From assembly GCA_020161355.1 (NCBI GenBank), contig JAIUOF010000009.1:1-64000 (forward strand): 64,000 nt of DNA. The letters are read 5' to 3'. Positions within the stretch are counted from its first letter, which is position 1, and every line of letters starts with the position of its first letter. The translations under genes and the position numbers were made by a program. Source of the stretch: Bacteroidota bacterium (GTDB lineage Bacteria; Bacteroidota; Bacteroidia; Cytophagales; Spirosomataceae). The notes under the pieces were generated by a model, which saw only the letters and a list, made by a program, of their open reading frames with translations, did not search any database and was not told the origin of the DNA. Positions 45,392-54,237 of this stretch are shown piece after piece.

Positions 45392-46354
45392 ATGAAAAGC
45401 TTATTAACTTTCAATTTTGAAGTAGATAAAACCACTGATACGATTTCAGTTACCCGAGAATTTGCAGCCGACGTGCCATTGGTCTGGGAGGCCTGGACAA
45501 CTGCCGAAATGCTCGATCAATGGTGGGCACCCCGTCCTTATGAAACAAAAACCCAATCAATGGATTTCCGTAACGGCGGAAGGTGGTTTTATGCAATGGT
45601 GGGGCCGGAAGGAGACAAACACTGGTGTGTAGCAGATTACAGCGACATTGATTTTCAAAAATCTTTTAGTCATCTTGATGCTTTCTGTGATGAAAACCAG
45701 GTTTTAAATACCCAAATGCCAAGAACTCAATGGAAAAGTACATTTTCGAAAAAAGGTGAAAATACGATTGTGAATGTGCTTCTTAAGTATGAAAAACTGG
45801 AAGATTTGGAAAAAATAATCGAAATGGGCTTTAAAGAGGGCTTCACGATGGCGATGGATAATCTGGATCAATATATTGCGGCACAGTTTTACCTCAGAAA
45901 GCAAAATAAAAATAACAATAAATCCAGAGTTTGCACTTATCTCAACTTCCCTGGTAATACTGAAGAAGCATTTGAATTTTACAAGTCAGTGTTTAAAAGT
46001 GAATTTTCCGGACAAGGAATTCAACGTTTCGGTGATTTACCTGATGACCCAACTCAGCCCCCAATAGCTGAAAATGTTAAGAAAATGGTACTCCACATAG
46101 AGCTTCCAATTATCAATAATCATATTTTGATGGGAACAGACGCTCCTAAAGAAATGGGTTTTAATGTGACCCAAGGAAATAATATGCACATTCAGCTGGA
46201 ACCGGAAAACCGTGAAGAAGCAGAAAGAATCTTTACCAGTCTTTCTGAAGGTGGGGCTGTGTCAATGCCATTACAAGATATGTTTTGGGGAGCTTATTTT
46301 GGCAGTTTTACCGACAAATTTGGCATCAACTGGATGATAAATTGTCAGAATTAA
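45392..46354 (+). CDS. SRPBCC/AHSA1 - PhnB-like VOC fusion protein
   Basis: Two domains in 320 residues. Residues 1 to about 168 are an AHSA1 SRPBCC domain (TISVTREFAADVPLVWEAW, WWAPRPYETKTQ). After a polar linker (RKQNKNNNKS), residues from about 178 to the end form a PhnB-like vicinal-oxygen-chelate domain (VCTYLNFPGNTEEAFEFYKS, ending WGAYFGSFTDKFGINWMIN). The two families are often neighbours in ArsR operons; here they are joined. No enzymatic role can be assigned. Confidence 0.82.
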   Translation: MKSLLTFNFEVDKTTDTISVTREFAADVPLVWEAWTTAEMLDQWWAPRPYETKTQSMDFRNGGRWFYAMVGPEGDKHWCVADYSDIDFQKSFSHLDAFCDENQVLNTQMPRTQWKSTFSKKGENTIVNVLLKYEKLEDLEKIIEMGFKEGFTMAMDNLDQYIAAQFYLRKQNKNNNKSRVCTYLNFPGNTEEAFEFYKSVFKSEFSGQGIQRFGDLPDDPTQPPIAENVKKMVLHIELPIINNHILMGTDAPKEMGFNVTQGNNMHIQLEPENREEAERIFTSLSEGGAVSMPLQDMFWGAYFGSFTDKFGINWMINCQN

Positions 46355-46359
46355 ACAAA

Positions 46360-46393
46360 GAAGCCGCGGTAATTTTTTAAAAACTGCGGCTTC
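46360..46393. terminator. Bidirectional terminator
   Basis: GAAGCCGCGGT / ACTGCGGCTTC is an 11-bp stem with one G-U pair and a 12-base A/T loop. It lies between the fusion gene (stop 46354) and the minus-strand fucosidase (stop 46423). Confidence 0.8.
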
Positions 46394-46422
46394 ATTTAAA
46401 CTATTTTTGATTAATATTTTTC

Positions 46423-47793
46423 CTATTTTAATGCACCTTTAACTTTATAAACCCAGGCATAATCGCAGGGAATATTTCCGGGATTAATTGTTGGAGCTGT
46501 AATATTAAGAACACCTTTTTTCATTTCTGCTTTTACTTTTCCTGAAAAACCTAACATTTCTACACCTTCAAAAGATTTCAGGTCATTAAGCTTAATCTGG
46601 TCTTTCCAGTCGGTAGTAAACACATATAAATCCTCCCCTTTTTTGGTGTAAAAAATACTTTTATCTTCAGACGGTTTATACTTCCTTGAACCGTAAATGG
46701 CCTCTCCATTGACTTTTAACCATCCACCTATCTCAGCTAATCTTTGCTGCATGATTACCGGGATACTTCCATCAGCAGCCGGGCCAATGTTTAGTAGTAA
46801 ATTTCCTCCACGGGAAACGATATCGATTAATTGATGTACAAGCTGCTTACCCGTATTGTAATCTTCCAGATTTTCATTTCTATTGTATCCAAAAGAATCT
46901 CCAATGCCCCTGTTTTCTTCCCATGGACGGTTATTTTTGATTGCATTATTGAGGTTTTCTCCACCATGGCCATACTCCGAAGTCAGAAAGCTGCCGTGCT
47001 CACTGCGGGTATCATTTCCCCAACGGTCATTGACCACAATACTGTTTTTTACGGGTGATTCATTAAAAAGCCAGGCCAAAAACTCCTCACTTCTCCAGGT
47101 TTTGGCTGACTGGTCCCACTCCCCGTCGGTCCAGAGTACATCAGGCTTGTAAGTTGTAACCAAATCTTTCATCTGAGGCAGCATCCTTTCGGCTACATAT
47201 TGGTCAGGACTTTTTTTGTAAACGGGATTAAACCATTCATACAAAGAATAGTAATATCCCATTCTCAGATTTCTGGCTTTAACTGATTTTGCCAAATCTC
47301 CAACTATATCTCTTTTGGGACCCAGATCCACCGAATTCCAGTTCCAGCTTTCTTTACTAGGCCACAGCGTATATCCTTCGTGATGTTTCGAGGTCAAAAC
47401 CACATATTTTGCCCCGGCTTTATCAAAAATATCCGCCCATTTGTCGGGATTAAAAAGCTCAGCTTTAAAATCTTTTGCAAAATCCTGATAAGGACGACCG
47501 CTGTAGTTTTTTTCATGAAATTCTTTAAATTCTTTATGAATTTTGAGATTTGTGGCTTCTAGCCGCTGCCAGTACCATTCAGAATACCCACTGCCAAAAC
47601 CGTCGGCGTTGGATCTTGTCGCCCAGGAAGGCACAGCATAAAGTCCCCAGTGGATAAAAATGCCAAACTTAGCGTCTTCAAACCATGTGGGAGTAGGTCT
47701 TTTGTCAAGACTTTCCCATTTGGGTTCATATTGTGCCAATGCCATATTGACGAAACAAACAAGATTAATCAGAAATAGAAGTTTTCCTTTCAT
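46423..47793 (-). CDS. Exported GH29 alpha-L-fucosidase (single domain)
   Basis: GH29 barrel with KFGIFIHWGLYAVPSW, the pocket word TSKHHEGYTLWPS and the likely nucleophile Asp in VLWTDGEWD. A short C-terminal beta domain completes it. The signal peptide ends NMALAQ. At 456 aa it lacks the discoidin domains of the GH29 at 8493. It lies near a sulfatase and a symporter, so a sulfated or fucosylated glycan is a reasonable target. No terminator was seen in its upstream gap. Confidence 0.9.
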   Translation of the reverse strand: MKGKLLFLINLVCFVNMALAQYEPKWESLDKRPTPTWFEDAKFGIFIHWGLYAVPSWATRSNADGFGSGYSEWYWQRLEATNLKIHKEFKEFHEKNYSGRPYQDFAKDFKAELFNPDKWADIFDKAGAKYVVLTSKHHEGYTLWPSKESWNWNSVDLGPKRDIVGDLAKSVKARNLRMGYYYSLYEWFNPVYKKSPDQYVAERMLPQMKDLVTTYKPDVLWTDGEWDQSAKTWRSEEFLAWLFNESPVKNSIVVNDRWGNDTRSEHGSFLTSEYGHGGENLNNAIKNNRPWEENRGIGDSFGYNRNENLEDYNTGKQLVHQLIDIVSRGGNLLLNIGPAADGSIPVIMQQRLAEIGGWLKVNGEAIYGSRKYKPSEDKSIFYTKKGEDLYVFTTDWKDQIKLNDLKSFEGVEMLGFSGKVKAEMKKGVLNITAPTINPGNIPCDYAWVYKVKGALK

Positions 47794-47922
47794 AAGTGAA
47801 AAGCTATCAAAGCGTTTTAAGGTTGTTATCTTTTGGGTAAAAATACCGAATTTTTCTTAATAATAATATTGACTTATATTGCCTGTCTAAATTAAATTTT
47901 TAAATCAATAAATGTTTCATTT

Positions 47923-48204
47923 ATGGAAATAATGAACCGGGATGATGGTCATAAAGGGAAATTTTTTACAGAAAAAGATGGGAAAATTCTGGCTGAAATG
48001 ACCTATGTTTGGGCTGGAAAGAAATTTATCATTGACCATACTGAGGTAAGCGAAGAGCTTGCAGGAATGGGAATTGGGAAAAAATTGGTACATAAAGCAG
48101 TGGAAATGGCCAGAGAAAAATCGGTTAAAATTCTTCCTCTATGCCCGTTTGCCAAGAAAGTTTTTGACAAAACAGAAGAATATCAGGACGTAATGTTTTC
48201 ATAA
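47923..48204 (+). CDS. GNAT-family N-acetyltransferase (small YjdJ-like form)
   Basis: A 93-residue acetyltransferase core with the acetyl-CoA-binding segment EELAGMGIGKKLVHKAVEMARE and the ending LCPFAKKVFDKTEEYQDV. This short form is common and its acceptor is unknown. It is 2 bases ahead of a ferredoxin-like gene, a pairing seen for these two small families elsewhere. Confidence 0.8.
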   Translation: MEIMNRDDGHKGKFFTEKDGKILAEMTYVWAGKKFIIDHTEVSEELAGMGIGKKLVHKAVEMAREKSVKILPLCPFAKKVFDKTEEYQDVMFS

Positions 48205-48206
48205 TC

Positions 48207-48422
48207 ATGGATAAAAATAATTTGAAAAAAGAATACTCAAACGGAGAAGTCACCGTGGTATGGCAATCTGGAAAATGTTGCCATTCAGCAAATTGCGTAA
48301 AAAACCTTCCTGAAGTTTTTAAACCCAAAGAGCAGCCCTGGGTACAAATGGAAAAAAGCACCAGCGAGAAAATCAGGCAAACAGTTGCCAAATGCCCCTC
48401 CGGTGCTTTAAGCATCAAATAA
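48207..48422 (+). CDS. Divergent 4Fe-4S mono-cluster protein
   Basis: A 71-residue protein of the small Fer4_19-like group. Cysteines in GKCCHSANC and AKCPSGAL are the probable cluster ligands, with EQPWVQM between. It probably acts as a one-cluster electron carrier. It follows the GNAT gene after 2 bases and ends 8 bases before the sulfatase stop. Confidence 0.8.
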   Translation: MDKNNLKKEYSNGEVTVVWQSGKCCHSANCVKNLPEVFKPKEQPWVQMEKSTSEKIRQTVAKCPSGALSIK

Positions 48423-48430
48423 GCCAATTC

Positions 48431-50056
48431 TTATCTGAATATTTTACCCTGCTTCAGAAGTTCATCGTATTTGTTGATATACATTTTATCAAGGATTTCA
48501 GAATCTTTATATTTTATTCTCAAATCGGCCAGTTTTTTATGCAATTCTGCTTTTACTGATTTGTATTTCGGGTCATTGTAAACGTTCTTCATTTCGTTAG
48601 GATCATTTTTTCTATCATAAAGCTCCCATTCGTCCACATCATAATAAAAGTGCACCAGTTTGTATTTTTCGGTAACCACCCCGTAGTGCCGCTTCACCAT
48701 GTGTACGCTTGGGTATTCATAATAATGATAATATGCTGCATCACGGAAATTTCTGCCCTTCCCTTTGAAAATCGGAATCAAACTTTCACCCTGCATATCA
48801 GCAGGAGGTTTGATACCTGCAGCTTCTAGAAATGTCTGAGCATAATCCAGATTTTGCACCATCTGTGGGTTTTTTGAACCTGGCTTAATTACACCCGGCC
48901 ATTTTACCAAAAGTGGTGTTTTAAACGACTGATCAAAAATGAAACGCTTGTCAAACCAGCCATGCTCTCCCAGATAAAAACCCTGGTCAGAGGTATAAAT
49001 CACAATAGTATTTTCGTCCAGACCGCTTTCTTTCAGAAAGTCGAGTACTTTACCCACTCCCTCGTCAACCGAAGCGATACAGCCCAGATAATCCTGCATA
49101 TATCTCTGGTAACGCCATTTCATTTTATCTACTTCGGTCATTTGAGGGTATTTTTTGATAAATTCCTCGTTCATTTTACCATAGGTTTCGTCCCAAACTT
49201 TCCGTTGTTCGGGATTCATACGGCCTACGGTCATGTTATAAAGTCGCTTATCGTAGGTATGGGATTCTTTTATTCCCAGCTTATCCATATTTTCAGGAAA
49301 AATCTTTGAATCTCCCGCCCAGTTCATATGAGTTAACAGATTCATTTCTTGTTCATTTGAAGCTCTTCCACGACCTTCATAAGTATCGAAAAGTGTTTCA
49401 GGTTCAGGGAATTTTTTGTTGATATATTCCTTGTAATGCCTCTCTGCGGGTATCCATTCCCTATGAGGTGCTTTGTGCAAATACGCCAGAAAGAACGGTT
49501 TATCATCATCCCTTTCATTTTTTAGCCAGTTCAGCGTTAGTTCGGTAATGAGGTCTGTCACATAGCCGGTCAATTTCTTTTTCCCTTCTTTTTTGGTGAT
49601 TATGTCTGGATTATAATAATCGCCCTGATCAGGAAGAATCTGAAATTCATCAAATCCCTTTGGATTGTTACCAAAATGCAATTTCCCAAACATGGCGGTT
49701 TGATACCCGTTTTGTTGCAACAGCTGAGGGAAAGTCACATTAGTGGTATCAAAAGGAAAATAGTTATCAATTTTACCATTTAGGTGACTATGTTTTCCGG
49801 TCAGGATTACTGCCCTTGAAGGTGCACAAATAGAATTGGTAACACATGCATTGGTAAAAAGCATACCCTCGTTGGCAATTCTGTCAATATTTGGGGTTTG
49901 CATTAATCTGTTATCATATGCCGAAATAGCCTGATAGGCATGGTCATCTGACATGATGAAGACAATATTGGGTCGCTTTTTCTTCCCTGATTTAAAAGCT
50001 ATGAATCCGATAACAGGAATCAATAAAATCAAAGAAAAGGCTAATTTTTTTCGCAT
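48431..50056 (-). CDS. Exported S1-family sulfatase
   Basis: Formylglycine-dependent sulfatase. The ATG at 50056 is used because it gives the signal sequence MRKKLAFSLILLIPVIGFIAF; the open frame extends to 50134 into the preceding symporter gene. The metal site begins NIVFIMSDDHAYQ, and CAPSRAVILTGKH is the CxPxR maturation motif, whose Cys is converted to formylglycine. The C-terminal domain has YDRKNDPNEMKNVYNDP, typical of S1 sulfatases. The sulfatase-modifying enzyme is not in the window. Substrate: a sulfated polysaccharide, position unknown. Confidence 0.9.
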   Translation of the reverse strand: MRKKLAFSLILLIPVIGFIAFKSGKKKRPNIVFIMSDDHAYQAISAYDNRLMQTPNIDRIANEGMLFTNACVTNSICAPSRAVILTGKHSHLNGKIDNYFPFDTTNVTFPQLLQQNGYQTAMFGKLHFGNNPKGFDEFQILPDQGDYYNPDIITKKEGKKKLTGYVTDLITELTLNWLKNERDDDKPFFLAYLHKAPHREWIPAERHYKEYINKKFPEPETLFDTYEGRGRASNEQEMNLLTHMNWAGDSKIFPENMDKLGIKESHTYDKRLYNMTVGRMNPEQRKVWDETYGKMNEEFIKKYPQMTEVDKMKWRYQRYMQDYLGCIASVDEGVGKVLDFLKESGLDENTIVIYTSDQGFYLGEHGWFDKRFIFDQSFKTPLLVKWPGVIKPGSKNPQMVQNLDYAQTFLEAAGIKPPADMQGESLIPIFKGKGRNFRDAAYYHYYEYPSVHMVKRHYGVVTEKYKLVHFYYDVDEWELYDRKNDPNEMKNVYNDPKYKSVKAELHKKLADLRIKYKDSEILDKMYINKYDELLKQGKIFR

Positions 50057-50102
50057 TGAGACAGAATTTTTATAAAAATATGGAATTTTATTCAAATATA
50101 TA

Positions 50103-51716
50103 TCACCAAAAAACGGCATAAAGAGCCACAACAATGCCGGAAACTAAAATTGAAAGAATAGCAAATGATGAAGTGACTTTAAACCATTTCGAATCAATAT
50201 CGAGTCCTTTGGGGTTACTTTTACTGTTTTTGTCCAAAAGAGAAATGACTATCATCAACACGGTAAGAATCAGAAAAACCCAGCCTGTGCGATGTAAAAA
50301 AGGCATCGGCACTTCGGGTACAATTTTGAAAGCCACCGCCAAAGGAATGGAAAGTGTGGCCGCAATCACTGCTGCCAAAGTAGTGGTTCTTTTCCAGAAT
50401 AAACCCAGGAAAAACAAAGCAAATGCCCCTGGAGTGAGGTAATTGGAGTATTCCTGGACAAACTGATAGGCCTGCTCCAACTGCTTTAATTGCGGAGTAA
50501 TTACCAATGCAATTGCGAATGCTCCAAGGATAGTCCAGCGGCCTACTCTTACCAGTTTTTTTTCTGAAGCCTCTTTGTCAAAAAATTTCTGATAAATATC
50601 CAGGCTAAAAATCGTGGCAATAGAGTTGCATTTTCCGGCAAGGGAAGCGACAATCGCTGCGGTAAGTGCTGCAAAAGATAAGCCTTTCAAGCCCTGGGGC
50701 AGTAGATTCATTAACGTAGGGTAAGCTCTGTCTGGTTTCACGATTCCGGCAGCGTCAACCATTTCCTGTTGAAAGTATCCATTTTGGTACAAAACATAAA
50801 CCGCAATCCCCGGCACCGCACAAATCAATGGAATAAGTAATTTCATTGCCGCAGCAAACAGAATTCCGTTCCGGGCTGTTTGAAGGTCAGCCCCCAGGGC
50901 ACGTTGAACAATATATTGATTGCAGCCCCAGTAGTTGAGGTTATTGATCCACATTCCACCAAAAAGGATCGCCATGCCTGGTAATTCATAATAGTATTTG
51001 TGCCCTTCTGAAAATATCATGTGAAAATGATCATCAGACTTTTCTTTAATGATAGACAATGCACTGAGAACCCCTCGCCCGTTAAATTTATCAGAAACCA
51101 TATCCAAAGCCAGATAGGTCACTACCAGACCACCCAAAATCAAAACCACCACCTGGATTATATCGGTATAACCTATGACTTTCATACCGCCCAAAGTTAT
51201 GAAAATGGCAAAAATGGCGAGCCCAAACATACAATATTCAAATGAAATTCCGGAAATACTCTCGACTGCCAAAGCTCCCAGATAAAGTATGGAAGTAAGG
51301 TTTACAAAAACATAGAGCAAAAGCCAAAAGACTGCCATAATGGTAGCCACCGTGCCGTTATACCGCTGAGCAAGAAACTGCGGCATGGTGTAAACTTTGT
51401 TTTTCAGATAAATCGGAATAAAAAATACGGCCACTATGATAAGTGTAACCGCAGACATCCATTCATAGGAAGATATCGCAAGCCCCATTGCAAAACCAGA
51501 GCCTGACATGCCTATAAAGTGCTCCGCAGAGATATTGGAGGCAATCAAAGATGCTCCGATTGCCCACCATGTGAGGGAACCTTCGGCCAAAAAGAAGTCT
51601 TTGGAATCACTTACTTTAGATTTTTTCTTGTGATAGATGTAGTATCCATAAGCCGAAACAATCAGGAAATACACAAAAAAAACCAGGTAGTCGGGGAACG
51701 ACAGGTGACTATTCAT
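50103..51716 (-). CDS. Sodium:solute symporter (SSS/SGLT family)
   Basis: An inner-membrane Na+-coupled sugar or organic-solute importer with about 14 transmembrane segments. FFLAEGSLTWWAIGASLIASNISAEHFIGMSGSG is split over the family's Na+-binding helices. It lies 46 bases upstream of the sulfatase start and is transcribed in the same direction, after the GH42 gene. It likely imports the monosaccharide released by the neighbouring enzymes. Confidence 0.88.
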   Translation of the reverse strand: MNSHLSFPDYLVFFVYFLIVSAYGYYIYHKKKSKVSDSKDFFLAEGSLTWWAIGASLIASNISAEHFIGMSGSGFAMGLAISSYEWMSAVTLIIVAVFFIPIYLKNKVYTMPQFLAQRYNGTVATIMAVFWLLLYVFVNLTSILYLGALAVESISGISFEYCMFGLAIFAIFITLGGMKVIGYTDIIQVVVLILGGLVVTYLALDMVSDKFNGRGVLSALSIIKEKSDDHFHMIFSEGHKYYYELPGMAILFGGMWINNLNYWGCNQYIVQRALGADLQTARNGILFAAAMKLLIPLICAVPGIAVYVLYQNGYFQQEMVDAAGIVKPDRAYPTLMNLLPQGLKGLSFAALTAAIVASLAGKCNSIATIFSLDIYQKFFDKEASEKKLVRVGRWTILGAFAIALVITPQLKQLEQAYQFVQEYSNYLTPGAFALFFLGLFWKRTTTLAAVIAATLSIPLAVAFKIVPEVPMPFLHRTGWVFLILTVLMIVISLLDKNSKSNPKGLDIDSKWFKVTSSFAILSILVSGIVVALYAVFW

Positions 51717-51922
51717 TTTTTTTCAATCAATTAGGGTTTATGCTACTGCTTTGCAGCGAAAAACTTTTTCAAAACAAAACAATATCACTAAAAAATACAA
51801 TTATTTACATAAATCATCATAGAATAAGCCGAAATGGTATCAGTTGTTTTTTGGGTAATTAATGAGGGTTGCCCGCAACGCCTTTCCAAAATTTGAATCA
51901 TTAATCAAAAAATTCCCAGGTT

Positions 51923-51997
51923 TATCAAAATTCCATAAATATGATTCGACATTACAACAAATGACCCCAATTCTACGCTTTCTGAATGATTATTTAT
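51923..51997 (-). pseudogene. Relic of a REP-associated (RAYT-type) transposase
   Basis: Read on the minus strand, 25 codons give INNHSESVELGSFVVMSNHIYGILI (shown here in part: ELGSFVVMSNHIYGIL). They match the intact transposase at 54238 (ELGAFVVMPNHIHGIL) at 18 of 25 positions by eye. The HUH motif is changed from HIH to HIY. A stop follows 18 bases later (51907-51905) and another lies in frame upstream. The rest of the gene is absent. It lies in the 337-base gap between the symporter and GH42 genes; I see nothing else in that gap. Confidence 0.7.
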
Positions 51998-52053
51998 TCG
52001 ATTTTTCTGGACGACCCTTGACTTCCCCTAAAGGTTCTTGCAAAGAAAATAAT

Positions 52054-54135
52054 CTATTCCTCCACAATCCTCACTCCCCAGGGTTCGATATTCAATTCGG
52101 AATCTTTTGATACAGGTTGATTTGAAAGTAGCTCGGTACCACTTCCAAAAACATAGTTAATTGTCTGGGGCACCGCCGAATAATTAAAAACATATCGAAT
52201 CCTTTTACCCGATTGATTAACCCCTGTTTTCAAAATAATCGGAAAAGCAAATTGCTGCTCAGTTTTCCAAAGGCCTGCGTTTTCAATGGTATTTTTCATA
52301 ATTTTTTCGGTCAATACCTGCGTGGTAATACAGCCCACATAGGTGGCAGTGCCCTTTCCAAACAGATTTCGGGTAATAGCCGCATAAGTACCCCAAGCCG
52401 GATGATCGTAATAGGCCAGTACTTTTGCTGTGGTGGGTGTAATGAGTTCCATCCAGGTATTTACCTGATTATCTTCTCCTACTCTAAATGGATCATTTTT
52501 CAAAACAACTTGCTGAGGTACTGTAAATTGACTGTAGAAAATCCCGCAAGCTTCGTTGATAATGCCCGGCTGGAGGGTACTTCTTACTTTCACATTTTCA
52601 TCAGAAAAACCACTTTTGAACGTATAAAGTACATGCCCTCCTTCTTTTACATACTGATTCAATTTTTTCAAAACCTCATCTGAAGCTGCATAAAGTGCCG
52701 GAACAATGATGAGCTTGTATTTACTTAAATCGGAGTTCTTTGTGGCATCGATAAAATCGGTCCCCACATTCATTTTATACAATGCATCATAATAAGGTCT
52801 TAGGATATCATTGTAGGTTTCCTTTGCCCCCCATCCAAAACTGAAGGCATTGAAGGCGGTTTGTGCCTCGTTACTGAAAAGAATAGCTACCTCATTATTT
52901 ATCTTCAAATTGATAAGTTTATCACTCATTCGGGCAAAATCTCTTCCGATGGTTTTAGCCTCGATATAGGTGGGATTGGGTTCAAAATCATGGCTTAAAA
53001 GCCCTTTCCAGTAGGTTTCTGCCGAATTGTGAATCGAATGCCAGTGCCAATACTCGAGCATGTTGGCTCCTGAAGCCATATGACTAAATGCCTGCAACCT
53101 TAACTGACCCGGATAGGGCACCCACTGAGGAAAACCTTGTGCTTCGGTTTCGATTACAAAATAGTTTTTGTTTTTCATTGAGCGGGCCAAATCGCCTCCA
53201 AGCGATATTTCGATTCCTGTAAGATTGTCCTGAGTAGGGTGATAAATGTCAATCCCAGCTATATCCAGAGCTTTTGCAGCGGCAAAATGATCTACGTCGG
53301 TTTGAATTCCATAAGAATATCCACGCCAATCCAGGTCAAAATTTTGGGTTACAAACTGTCCGGGCTTGGCGTATTCTTTCACGATTTTGGTTTGCCAGAC
53401 CAGATAATCCGTAACGATCTGACGTTGAAATTTTGAAAATTCGGAATTCAGACTCGCATTAATTGAAGCACTGAAAGTGCCATTTACTGTAGGGAAATCA
53501 TCCCAATTGTTGATTCTGTTACTCCAATAATCCAAACCAAAAGCCTTGTTTACAGCATCTAAAGTCTTATATTTTTCTTTCATATAAGTTACAAATGCCT
53601 TTTGTACATTTTCACCTGCCGTGCCATAGTGCTTGGTTTCGTTGTCAACCTGATACCCGATGATGGCCGGATGATCCTTTATATGCTCCATGATTTTCCT
53701 GATCACCCTCTCGGCATGGAATCTGAAATGTTCATTGGTGATGTCCATATTTTGTCTTGTACCATAGAGATTTTTGCCTTTTGCAGTGGTGGCGAGTATT
53801 TCAGGGTATTTTTTGGCCAGCCATGTCGGAAAAGCATAAGTAGGTGTGCCCACAATCACTTTTATGCCGGCTTTGTCCATGGCATTCAGCACGCGGTCTA
53901 TACTTTTAAAATCCCAGACATTGTCTTGCGGTTCTACTGTGCTCCAAGTACTTTCGGCGATTCTGACTACATTAATGCCTGCCTCTTTCATCATTGCCAC
54001 GTCTTTTTCGAGGCGATCGTAGGGCATGTATTCGTCGTAATAGGCCACGCCAAACAATAGGGGCAAATCGGTTTTTTGGGCAAAAACCCATGATGAAATG
54101 AGAATTGATATTATTGAAAATAGGTATTTTTTCAT
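52054..54135 (-). CDS. Exported GH42 beta-galactosidase-like enzyme
   Basis: GH42 clan-A hydrolase. The barrel begins LPLLFGVAYYDEYMPYDRLEKD. Acid Glu166 lies in YQVDNETK and the likely nucleophile Glu329 in YFVIETEAQ. A second domain with a glutamine-amidotransferase-like fold (ALYAASDEVLKKLNQYV) and a C-terminal beta domain follow. The signal peptide ends SWVFAQ, which is uncommon because many GH42 enzymes are cytoplasmic. It is 693 aa. Beta-galactosidase or alpha-L-arabinopyranosidase activity is possible in this family. Confidence 0.9.
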   Translation of the reverse strand: MKKYLFSIISILISSWVFAQKTDLPLLFGVAYYDEYMPYDRLEKDVAMMKEAGINVVRIAESTWSTVEPQDNVWDFKSIDRVLNAMDKAGIKVIVGTPTYAFPTWLAKKYPEILATTAKGKNLYGTRQNMDITNEHFRFHAERVIRKIMEHIKDHPAIIGYQVDNETKHYGTAGENVQKAFVTYMKEKYKTLDAVNKAFGLDYWSNRINNWDDFPTVNGTFSASINASLNSEFSKFQRQIVTDYLVWQTKIVKEYAKPGQFVTQNFDLDWRGYSYGIQTDVDHFAAAKALDIAGIDIYHPTQDNLTGIEISLGGDLARSMKNKNYFVIETEAQGFPQWVPYPGQLRLQAFSHMASGANMLEYWHWHSIHNSAETYWKGLLSHDFEPNPTYIEAKTIGRDFARMSDKLINLKINNEVAILFSNEAQTAFNAFSFGWGAKETYNDILRPYYDALYKMNVGTDFIDATKNSDLSKYKLIIVPALYAASDEVLKKLNQYVKEGGHVLYTFKSGFSDENVKVRSTLQPGIINEACGIFYSQFTVPQQVVLKNDPFRVGEDNQVNTWMELITPTTAKVLAYYDHPAWGTYAAITRNLFGKGTATYVGCITTQVLTEKIMKNTIENAGLWKTEQQFAFPIILKTGVNQSGKRIRYVFNYSAVPQTINYVFGSGTELLSNQPVSKDSELNIEPWGVRIVEE

Positions 54136-54182
54136 CGAAAATGATTTTGAATTGAATTTGGTATTTAATTTATATCACCTTA

Positions 54183-54202
54183 AGACAAGACATACCTTGT
54201 CT
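54183..54202. repeat. REP-like palindrome on one side of the RAYT gene
   Basis: AGACAAG (54183-54189), spacer ACATAC, CTTGTCT (54196-54202). Same arm sequence as the longer palindrome at 54900. It lies 36 bases beyond the transposase stop. Confidence 0.75.
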
Positions 54203-54237
54203 CTACCATATTTATCCAATGATTACAAAATTGAATT

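Noticed and set aside
50057..50134. Extended N-terminus of the sulfatase
   Set aside because: It would overlap the symporter gene and put 26 residues before a normal signal peptide.
51862..52110. Plus-strand open frame of 82 codons between symporter and GH42 genes
   Set aside because: It is antisense to the RAYT relic and runs into the GH42 coding end; no recognisable domain or promoter.
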